From positions 1 to 40,055 of the forward strand of contig CAMHTW010000031.1 of NCBI GenBank assembly GCA_946188165.1: 40,055 nucleotides of DNA, in the 5' to 3' direction. Of the stretch, positions 1 to 6,003 are shown piece by piece (position 1 is the stretch's first letter; the number at the start of each line of letters is the position of its first letter). The position numbers and the translations under genes are program-made. Origin of the DNA: an uncultured Prevotella sp. (GTDB lineage: Bacteria > Bacteroidota > Bacteroidia > Bacteroidales > Bacteroidaceae). The notes under the pieces were generated by a model. That model was not told where the DNA came from and did not search any database. It saw only the letters and a program-made list of their open reading frames with translations.

Positions 1-101
1 TTTTTTTGCAGAATCTATTACGTAGTAATAAGGCGGCGGAGGGAAAATTTTTCTCGATTCTGTTTAAACTTTCCGCTGTGTTGCGAGTCAAAGAAACAGA
101 A

Positions 102-175
102 CAGGATAACAAACTGGGACACCAGATCGGGATAACAATCAGGATAACGAAAATCAGGATGACGATCAGGGTAAC
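102..175. repeat. Imperfect CRGGRTRAC direct repeats
   Basis: Five copies of a 9-bp unit CRGGRTRAC start at 102, 128, 140, 155 and 167. The last four are spaced 12, 15 and 12 bp, all multiples of three. In the frame starting at 128 they read as an Asp/Asn/Gln-rich tail (DNNQDNENQDDDQGN). They lie just upstream of the first confident gene. The rest of 1-224 shows no gene I can support. The first bases (TTTTTTTGCA) could be the end of a promoter -7 box cut by the window edge. Confidence 0.5.
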
Positions 176-224
176 AAACAAGAAACAACAAAAAACAAAA
201 ATAAAAAAAGAAAGGAAACAAATT

Positions 225-587
225 ATGAAGAAGATTGCTTTAACATTCGTAGCATTGATGATGATGACCATCAGTTATGCAGAGACAGAGAACCGTAACG
301 AGGTTGCTAACGTACAGGAGACAGGTCTGACATTCGACCTCCGCAGACTGGCAGTGACACTGGACCTGACAGAGAACCAGATGGACGCAGTGAAAATCAT
401 CAGCGACAATTTGAACGACGAGTTGGCAACGGCAGCCACAGCACACTGGTTTGAGCGCCACGCACTCGTACAGAAGGCTATCAGAAAGGACGCACGACAT
501 ATGCGCAACGTGCTGAACGACGAACAGTACGAGACATATATGAAGCTTCTGAGAACCACTCTGATGAATAATAGGTTTATGAGGTAA
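225..587 (+). CDS. Small secreted Spy/CpxP-like protein
   Basis: A 120-residue protein with a signal peptide (MKKIALTFVALMMMTISYA, cleavage expected after residue 19). The mature part is helical and carries two LTxxQ-like motifs: LTENQ near residue 51 and LNDEQ near residue 97. That is the hallmark of the Spy/CpxP/LTXXQ periplasmic chaperone-like fold, so a periplasmic stress role is inferred by family only. The frame stays open upstream to position 6, but I chose 225 because the signal peptide begins exactly there and the upstream part is low-complexity Lys/Thr/Ile. A hairpin terminator follows at 608-640. It could equally be annotated as a hypothetical periplasmic protein. Confidence 0.7.
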   Translation: MKKIALTFVALMMMTISYAETENRNEVANVQETGLTFDLRRLAVTLDLTENQMDAVKIISDNLNDELATAATAHWFERHALVQKAIRKDARHMRNVLNDEQYETYMKLLRTTLMNNRFMR

Positions 588-607
588 GAATCCAGTAAGG
601 TAAAAGC

Positions 608-640
608 AAAGAGCTGAGGGTTACAAACCTTCAGCTCTTT
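608..640 (+). terminator. Intrinsic terminator after the Spy-like gene
   Basis: The arms AAAGAGCTGAGG and CCTTCAGCTCTTT pair around a 7-nt loop and end in a short T-run. The stem is flanked by A on one side and T on the other, so it may act in both directions, ending the Spy-like gene and the tRNA read from the opposite strand. Confidence 0.75.
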
Positions 641-647
641 CCTTTGT

Positions 648-725
648 TGGTAGGGACACCCGGGCTCGAACCGGGGACCTCTGCAATGTGACTGCAGCGC
701 TCTAAACCAACTGGGCTATGCCCCT
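648..725 (-). tRNA. tRNA-Val, anticodon CAC
   Basis: On the minus strand a full cloverleaf folds. The 7-bp acceptor stem is AGGGGCA with TGTCCCT (one G-U pair). The anticodon arm is CTGCA/TGCAG with loop GTCACAT, which places U33 before CAC. The T arm is CCCGG-TTCGAGC-CCGGG, and an encoded CCA follows the discriminator A. Position 1 is A, not the usual G, and the D stem has a C-A mismatch (GCCC/GAGC). Identity as Val is read only from the anticodon. A minus-strand promoter lies just upstream at 745-775. Confidence 0.8.
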
Positions 726-744
726 AACTTGTGTTAAGCGGATG

Positions 745-775
745 CAAAGGTACACAAAATTATTGAAAACAGCAA
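745..775 (-). promoter_or_regulatory. Promoter of tRNA-Val
   Basis: Minus-strand -7 box TACCTTTG (745-752) with TTG 20 nt upstream (773-775). It diverges from the glyQS promoter at 796-803. Confidence 0.75.
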
Positions 776-795
776 GGATTTTCAAAAAAAAGTTG

Positions 796-803
796 TAACT
801 TTG
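796..803 (+). promoter_or_regulatory. glyQS -7 box
   Basis: TAACTTTG matches TAnnTTTG and lies 41 nt before the glyQS start codon. The -33 element is weak. Confidence 0.65.
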
Positions 804-844
804 CAGCCAAAATAAAGATAAGGTAAAAAATAAATAAGGTAATA

Positions 845-2386
845 ATGGCACAAGAAGACGTTTTTAAGAAAATTGTAAGCCACTGCAAGGAGTATGGCTT
901 TGTGTTCCCCTCGAGTGAGATTTACGACGGGTTGGCTGCCGTTTACGACTACGGTCAGAACGGCGTAGAGTTGAAGAATAACATTAAGCAGTACTGGTGG
1001 AAGGCTATGACGATGCTGCACGAGAATATCGTTGGTATCGACAGCGCCATCTTTATGCACCCCACAATATGGAAGGCTTCGGGGCACGTGGATGCTTTCA
1101 ATGATCCCTTGATTGACAACCGTGACTCAAAGAAGCGCTATCGTGCTGACGTACTGATTGAGGATCAGATTGCCAAGTACGACGAGAAGATTCAGAAGGA
1201 AGTTGAGAAGGCTCGCAAACGCTTTGGTGACTCGTTCGACGAAGCTAAGTACTTGGAGACTTCTGAGCGTGTGAAGGAGACCAAGGAGAAACGCGATAAT
1301 CTGCACGCCCGCTACGCAGCAGCTATGCAGGGACCTGACCTTGAGGCTCTGAAGCAGATTATTCTCGATGAGGAGATAGTATGTCCTATCAGCGGTACTC
1401 GCAACTGGACGGACGTCCGTCAGTTCAACCTGATGTTCTCTACCGAGATGGGTGCTTCTGCCGATGCTTCTATGAAGATCTACCTGCGTCCTGAGACTGC
1501 TCAGGGTATCTTCGTGAACTATCTGAACGTACAGAAGACTGGTCGTATGAAGATTCCTTTCGGAATCGCCCAGATTGGTAAGGCTTTCCGCAATGAGATT
1601 GTGGCCCGTCAATTTATCTTCCGTATGCGTGAGTTCGAGCAGATGGAGATGCAGTTCTTCGTACAGCCTGGTACAGAGTTGGAGTGGTTCCCCAAGTGGA
1701 AGGAAACCCGTATGAAGTGGCACCAGGCCTTAGGCTTCGGTGCTGAGAACTATCGTTTCCACGATCACGACAAACTGGCTCACTATGCCAATGCAGCTAC
1801 CGATATTGAGTTTAAGATGCCATTCGGCTTCAAGGAGGTGGAGGGTATTCACTCTCGTACCAACTTCGACCTCTCGCAGCATGAGAAATATTCTGGTAAG
1901 TCAATCAAGTACTTTGATCCTCAGACTAACGAGAGCTACACCCCGTATGTCATCGAGACTTCAATTGGTGTCGATCGTATGTTCTTGAGCATTATGTGTC
2001 ACGCCTATGAGGAGGAGAAACTGGAGAATGGCGAGACCCGCGTGGTACTGAAGTTGCCCGCAGCTTTGGCTCCAATTAAGTGTGCTGTATTGCCTCTGGT
2101 GAAGAAGGATGGTCTGCCTGAGAAAGCTCGCGAGATTATCGACCAGTTGAAGTTCCACTTCAATTGCCAGTACGATGAGAAGGATTCTATCGGTAAGCGC
2201 TATCGTCGTCAGGACGCTATTGGTACACCGTACTGTGTCACAGTTGACCACGACACCCTGAATGATGGTTGTGTAACCCTGCGTTTCCGTGACACCATGG
2301 AGCAGGAGCGTGTGAAGATAAGTGACCTGAATTCTATCATCGAGGACAAGGTTAGCATCGCCAGCCTTTTGAAGAAATTGCAATAA
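845..2386 (+). CDS. glyQS: Glycine--tRNA ligase (single-chain alpha2 type)
   Basis: A class II aminoacyl-tRNA synthetase of 513 residues that charges tRNA-Gly with glycine in the cytosol. It is the archaeal/eukaryotic-like dimeric form, not the alpha2beta2 GlyQ/GlyS form. The N-terminus carries the family motif region SSEIYDGLAAVYDYGQNGVELK (split here: SSEIYDGLAAVYD then YGQNG). Motif 2 is seen in GKAFRNEI followed by FIFRMREFEQMEMQFF. Motif 3 appears as GVDRM near residue 377. The C-terminal anticodon-binding domain includes KDGLPEKA and GTPYCVTVD. Length is normal for the family. It has its own promoter and is followed after 15 bp by a possible start for the FKBP gene. The reading of function is very secure. 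Confidence 0.97.
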   Translation: MAQEDVFKKIVSHCKEYGFVFPSSEIYDGLAAVYDYGQNGVELKNNIKQYWWKAMTMLHENIVGIDSAIFMHPTIWKASGHVDAFNDPLIDNRDSKKRYRADVLIEDQIAKYDEKIQKEVEKARKRFGDSFDEAKYLETSERVKETKEKRDNLHARYAAAMQGPDLEALKQIILDEEIVCPISGTRNWTDVRQFNLMFSTEMGASADASMKIYLRPETAQGIFVNYLNVQKTGRMKIPFGIAQIGKAFRNEIVARQFIFRMREFEQMEMQFFVQPGTELEWFPKWKETRMKWHQALGFGAENYRFHDHDKLAHYANAATDIEFKMPFGFKEVEGIHSRTNFDLSQHEKYSGKSIKYFDPQTNESYTPYVIETSIGVDRMFLSIMCHAYEEEKLENGETRVVLKLPAALAPIKCAVLPLVKKDGLPEKAREIIDQLKFHFNCQYDEKDSIGKRYRRQDAIGTPYCVTVDHDTLNDGCVTLRFRDTMEQERVKISDLNSIIEDKVSIASLLKKLQ

Positions 2387-2397
2387 TGAGAGAATAA

Positions 2398-2467
2398 GAA
2401 AATGAGAAATTGTTTTTTCAATAAGTTGGGGAAGGGAACGAAAATGATGAGAATGTTTCTCATTTTC
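2398..2467 (+). repeat. Inverted repeat across the FKBP gene start
   Basis: GAAAATGAGAAA (2398-2409) is the exact reverse complement of TTTCTCATTTTC (2456-2467). The 46-nt loop holds the purine-rich stretch and the preferred start codon at 2444. The right arm belongs to an 8-bp tandem repeat (TTTCTCAT-type, about four copies, 2456-2487) that lies inside the signal-peptide coding region. Confidence 0.6.
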
Positions 2468-3058
2468 TCATTTTCTCAATGTCTCATTTCCTTAACCTCA
2501 TGCAGTGAGGAGGACGATACTGTTCAGGAGTATGATAACTGGCAGGCCAAGAACGAAGCTTATTTCGAAGAGCAGTATCAGCAACATCTGGCAGCCAGCA
2601 ATGCTACGTGCTTTGTGCTGAAAAGCTATACGAAAGGCGACACTGTGAAAGTGAGCAATCTGCCCCACACTCAGTGTATCTTAGTCGATGTATTGCCCAG
2701 CGATTTCATTGCGAAGGGCGACAAGACAACAATGCCTCTCTTTACGGATGATGTGTCGATTCACTATAGTGGCAACCTGTTGCCATCGCCTACATATCCT
2801 TCTGGCTATCAGTTTGATTCCAGTTACTACGGCTCATTCCAGTTAGATGTTGCTGAACCTGACGTCATGTCAGTATATGGTGTCATTGTTGGTTTCTCGA
2901 CAGCTCTGCAACACATGCATCGTGGCGACCATTGGCGCGTAACGATACCTTACCAGTTAGGCTATGGAGTATCAGACTACAACAGCATTCCTGGCTACAG
3001 CACGTTGATATTCGATATCAGATTGGTAGACTTTGAAAAAGGCTCAGGTAATGGATAA
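2444..3058 (+). CDS. FKBP-type peptidyl-prolyl isomerase lipoprotein
   Basis: From 2444 it has 204 residues. A lipoprotein signal peptide ends in lipobox LTSC at residue 20, followed by an acidic SEEDD, so it is probably anchored on the envelope, perhaps surface exposed. The C-terminal half is an FKBP domain: VSIHYSGNLL, FDSS, VIVGFSTALQHMHRGDHWRV, IPYQLGYG and a final STLIFDIRLVDF match the fold. It would catalyse cis-trans proline isomerisation during folding of exported proteins. An in-frame ATG at 2402 would add 14 residues. I prefer 2444 because the signal peptide then has normal length and GAAGGGA precedes it. It lies close behind glyQS and may be co-transcribed. A bidirectional terminator follows. 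Confidence 0.88.
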   Translation: MMRMFLIFSFSQCLISLTSCSEEDDTVQEYDNWQAKNEAYFEEQYQQHLAASNATCFVLKSYTKGDTVKVSNLPHTQCILVDVLPSDFIAKGDKTTMPLFTDDVSIHYSGNLLPSPTYPSGYQFDSSYYGSFQLDVAEPDVMSVYGVIVGFSTALQHMHRGDHWRVTIPYQLGYGVSDYNSIPGYSTLIFDIRLVDFEKGSGNG

Positions 3059-3061
3059 AAG

Positions 3062-3090
3062 AAAACTACGGGAACAACGCCCGTAGTTTT
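3062..3090. terminator. Bidirectional terminator
   Basis: AAAACTACGGG (3062-3072) pairs with CCCGTAGTTTT (3080-3090) around a 7-nt loop, with a T-run after it on the plus strand and A before it. It sits between the convergent FKBP and transporter genes and can end both. Confidence 0.85.
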
Positions 3091-3091
3091 T

Positions 3092-4030
3092 TTATTCTTT
3101 AACTTCCTTAACTTCTCTAACTTCTTCTTCCATATCCTTTCGTGACTTCGATTTCGTTACCAGCCAAACGCCACTGAACACGAGAACGACAGCCAACGCG
3201 TGAGTGGGTTTCAGAATACCGATGCCCATGAGTAGGGTGGCGGCTACAGAGACTACGGGCTGTACGTAGTTGTAAACGCTGACGACTGTAGGACGCAACG
3301 TACGCTGGCCAATCATTGTCAAGATGTATCCAAAGAATGTGCCTACACATACGACATAGGCCACCTCCCACCATGTACTTGTTGGAATCGGTTTTGCCAA
3401 TACACCGCTGACATGATAGAACGTAAATGGTAACAACATCAGTGTAGCCCATGAAAACATGTACTTGTTGATAGTAAACACGTTGTAGCGACGAATCAAG
3501 GGATTGAACAGCGACAGGTAGAGGGCAAACGAGAACTGGGCGAATAAGCACAGCAAGTCGCCACGAATGTCGCCCACTTTGTCGCTGGTAGCAGCTGCTG
3601 ACGTCAGGATGAGTATCAAGGCACCGCTACAGCCCATGAGCACACCTAGCGCTTTCTTGCCAGTGATGGGCTCCTTCAGAATAAGGGCAGAGAGAATCAT
3701 GGCAAAGATTGGCATTGACGTGGTGACGATAGAGGCGTTGATAGGCGATGTAATGCTGAGGCCTACCGTATAGCAGCACTGGTTGCAGAGCAGTCCGAAG
3801 ATGGCTGCTCCGATGAACATCAGCTTGTCCTTACGGGGAACATGCTCCTTGGGGGCAAACAGGGAGGCTATCAAGAACAGCAGGCAGGCGCCAACAACGC
3901 GGAAGGTGACCATCGTGATGCCATCGAATCCATGCGTCATGGCATCCTTTCCCACTGGTGCCATCAGTCCCCAGCCGGCACAGGCACCAAACATACTAAG
4001 GTGCGCTATCAGCGCTTTATTGTCTTTCAT
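3092..4030 (-). CDS. EamA/DMT-superfamily transporter
   Basis: A 312-residue integral membrane protein with about ten hydrophobic segments arranged as two EamA repeats, typical of the drug/metabolite transporter superfamily (inner membrane exporters or permeases of unknown small substrates). The second half contains PIFAMILSALILKEPITGKK and the terminal helix pair ends near TKSKSRKD. The last residues (EEEVREVKEVKE) are read from a 9-bp tandem repeat and are probably not part of the fold. The -7 box TACCTTTG ends only 5 nt before the start codon, implying a leaderless or nearly leaderless message. The gene diverges from the ATPase gene at 4112. The substrate cannot be told from sequence. Confidence 0.88.
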   Translation of the reverse strand: MKDNKALIAHLSMFGACAGWGLMAPVGKDAMTHGFDGITMVTFRVVGACLLFLIASLFAPKEHVPRKDKLMFIGAAIFGLLCNQCCYTVGLSITSPINASIVTTSMPIFAMILSALILKEPITGKKALGVLMGCSGALILILTSAAATSDKVGDIRGDLLCLFAQFSFALYLSLFNPLIRRYNVFTINKYMFSWATLMLLPFTFYHVSGVLAKPIPTSTWWEVAYVVCVGTFFGYILTMIGQRTLRPTVVSVYNYVQPVVSVAATLLMGIGILKPTHALAVVLVFSGVWLVTKSKSRKDMEEEVREVKEVKE

Positions 4031-4035
4031 GGCTG

Positions 4036-4043
4036 CAAAGGTA
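4036..4043 (-). promoter_or_regulatory. -7 box of the EamA transporter
   Basis: TACCTTTG on the minus strand, 5 nt before the ATG at 4030. The sequence upstream of it is the TTTTCAC tandem repeat. Confidence 0.7.
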
Positions 4044-4049
4044 CAAATT

Positions 4050-4083
4050 TTTCACTTTTCACTTTTCACTTTTCACTTTTTTT
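4050..4083. repeat. TTTTCAC heptamer tandem repeat between divergent promoters
   Basis: About four consecutive copies of the 7-bp unit TTTTCAC followed by a T-run. The array fills the space between the -7 boxes of two divergent genes (4036-4043 minus and 4087-4094 plus), so it occupies the -33 and spacer positions of both. Confidence 0.85.
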
Positions 4084-4086
4084 TTG

Positions 4087-4094
4087 TATCTTTG
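4087..4094 (+). promoter_or_regulatory. -7 box of the ATPase/DUF4435 unit
   Basis: TATCTTTG, 17 nt before the ATG at 4112. The upstream region is the T-run and heptamer repeat, with no clear separate -33 box. Confidence 0.7.
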
Positions 4095-4111
4095 CACCAA
4101 AACTTACGACT

Positions 4112-4927
4112 ATGAAGTATGCAGACTATATCAAGCAGATAGAAATTGACTCGCTGTGGAGTGGTAAAAAACACATTCTGTGGACGCTTGACCCACAGGT
4201 AAACATCCTCAGTGGTATCAATGGTGTAGGAAAAAGTACGATTTTAAATAAGGTGTTCAAGAGCGTCAATACTAATGGCGACCTGATTAACCATCTGTTG
4301 AAAGGCGTACATATCACTGCTGAGCCAGAGGATGCTACGCATGTGCGTTTTGACATTATCCGTTCGTTGGACTCGCCCATGTTGGATAACGAGACGCTGA
4401 ATATGGTGGATTCGCGCATCACGTCGGCTCTTGACTTCCAACTCTATCATCTGCAGCGCAAGTATCTGGACTATCAGGTGAACATAGGTAATCGCATTAT
4501 CTCTGAACTGCAAAAGGGTAACGCTGATGCTGCCCAACACCTGTCGCAGCCTAAGTCGCGTTTTCAGGACATGGTTGACGAACTATTTGACGAGACCGGT
4601 AAGAAAATAATAAGAACGGAAAACGAGATACGCTTCTCGCAGATCGGCGAGACGCTGGTGCCCTACCAATTGTCGAGTGGTGAGAAACAGATGCTGGCCA
4701 TCCTGTTGACAGTGTTAGTAGAAGATCAGCAGCCATATATTCTTTTCATGGACGAACCTGAGGTCAGCCTGCATATCGAGTGGCAGAAGAGGCTCATCGA
4801 CTTGATAGTTGAATTGAACCCGCATGTGCAGATTATCCTTACTACGCATTCGCCTGCAGTCATTATGAATGGCTGGGTGGATCGTGTGACGGAAGTGAGC
4901 GATATTGAAGTGAAAAACGAAAAGTGA
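4112..4927 (+). CDS. AAA/ABC-type ATPase, AriA-like (PARIS-type pair)
   Basis: A 271-residue soluble ATPase of the RecF/OLD/AAA_15 type. Walker A is GINGVGKST (residues 35-43), the ABC signature is LSSGEKQ (187-193), Walker B is ILFMDEPE (210-217, with D214 and E215), and the switch histidine lies in TTHSP (244-248). The middle region is short and helical, without a zinc hook. The start at 4112 follows a promoter by 17 nt, and the open frame upstream is only sequence antisense to the transporter. The next gene, 29 bp on, is a DUF4435 protein. This ATPase plus DUF4435 pairing is that of the PARIS defence system (AriA and AriB). Defence is inferred from the pair. A conserved chromosomal relative with another job is possible. 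The C-terminus EVKNEK comes from GTGAAAA-like repeat sequence. Confidence 0.82.
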   Translation: MKYADYIKQIEIDSLWSGKKHILWTLDPQVNILSGINGVGKSTILNKVFKSVNTNGDLINHLLKGVHITAEPEDATHVRFDIIRSLDSPMLDNETLNMVDSRITSALDFQLYHLQRKYLDYQVNIGNRIISELQKGNADAAQHLSQPKSRFQDMVDELFDETGKKIIRTENEIRFSQIGETLVPYQLSSGEKQMLAILLTVLVEDQQPYILFMDEPEVSLHIEWQKRLIDLIVELNPHVQIILTTHSPAVIMNGWVDRVTEVSDIEVKNEK

Positions 4928-4956
4928 AGAGTGCTACCGTTTTTGTATAGGGAATT

Positions 4957-6003
4957 ATGCCAAGTAGTCTGAAAGATAGTCTTAACTCACATTATTTTGA
5001 GGCGGCGAATGCGCTGACCTCGAAAAAGGCACGGCGTCGCATCGTGGCGTATGTTGAGAGCTACGATGACGTCTATTTCTGGCGTACGGTGCTCACACGT
5101 TTTGAAGATGACACACGCTATTTCGAGGTCATGCTGCCTTCACATAAGAAGCTGGAACGAGGCAAGAAGGCTGTGCTGATGAACTTTATTGAGAAACCGT
5201 CAGCTAACAACCGTCAGTCATCAGACATCTTAGGTCCAGACATGATAGCCTGTGTTGATGCTGACTACGACTATATGTTGCAGGGTGCTACGGCTCAGTC
5301 GCATAAGGTAATAGAAAGCCCCTACGTGTTTCATACTTATGCCTATGCCATCGAGAACCTGCAGTGCTATGCTCCGTCGTTGCACGACACGTGTGTGGCT
5401 ATCACGCTGAACGACCACCGTATCTTTGATTTCGACGACTATATGCGCCAGTACTCCGAGGCCGTATTCCCATTGTTCATCTGGTCGGTATGGGCCTATA
5501 GGACAGGCAATCACAACCGTTTCTCGCTGACGGACTTCAATCGCGTAGCAGATCCTGGAGGCTTTAGTATCTTCGACCCACAGCCCTCGATAGACCATCT
5601 GCGGAGGAAGGTTAATACTAAAGTACATCAGTTGCAGCACGAATTTCCTAACAATAAGGAGGCCTATCTGCAGACGAAGGAACAAATCAAGGCGTTGGGC
5701 GTCACACCACAGACGACCTATCTCTATATTCAAGGCCATCACTTGTTTGATACTGTTATCGTACCTATATTAAATAAGGTCTGCAATCGCCTGCGTCAGG
5801 AACGTCAGGATGAGATTACCCGCATGGCACGTCACCATACACAACGCACAAACGAGATGTCGTGTTACGAGCATTCGCTACAGGATATCCGTCAGATGTT
5901 ACGAAAGAATACGGGCTATGAGCGCTCTTCACAGTATCAGTTGATTCAGCGCGATATAGAGCAATACTTGTCAACTGTCTTTCCAGAAGGTACGGGTAAA
6001 TAG
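4957..6003 (+). CDS. DUF4435 TOPRIM-like protein, AriB-like
   Basis: A 348-residue protein with the DUF4435 pattern. An N-terminal VAYVESYDDVYFW has the conserved glutamate at residue 34. A later ACVDADYDYM supplies D101, D103 and D105, together resembling the Glu and DxD motifs of TOPRIM nucleases. The C-terminal third is charged and helical. In PARIS, AriB (DUF4435) is a nuclease held inactive by AriA until a phage protein triggers it. Here the ATPase gene lies 29 bp upstream on the same strand, so the two look like one transcript. The last 33 nt overlap the 3' end of convergent trkH. Function is inferred from the family and neighbour. Catalytic activity is not shown by sequence alone. Confidence 0.8.
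   Translation: MPSSLKDSLNSHYFEAANALTSKKARRRIVAYVESYDDVYFWRTVLTRFEDDTRYFEVMLPSHKKLERGKKAVLMNFIEKPSANNRQSSDILGPDMIACVDADYDYMLQGATAQSHKVIESPYVFHTYAYAIENLQCYAPSLHDTCVAITLNDHRIFDFDDYMRQYSEAVFPLFIWSVWAYRTGNHNRFSLTDFNRVADPGGFSIFDPQPSIDHLRRKVNTKVHQLQHEFPNNKEAYLQTKEQIKALGVTPQTTYLYIQGHHLFDTVIVPILNKVCNRLRQERQDEITRMARHHTQRTNEMSCYEHSLQDIRQMLRKNTGYERSSQYQLIQRDIEQYLSTVFPEGTGK

Noticed and set aside
1127..1723. 198-residue open frame antisense to glyQS
   Set aside because: It has no promoter, signal or recognisable domain, and the plus strand encodes an unmistakable synthetase across it.
4112..6003. Mobile-element origin of the ATPase/DUF4435 pair
   Set aside because: No integrase, attachment repeat, tRNA junction or insertion sequence is seen on either side, so recent transfer is not supported by this window alone.
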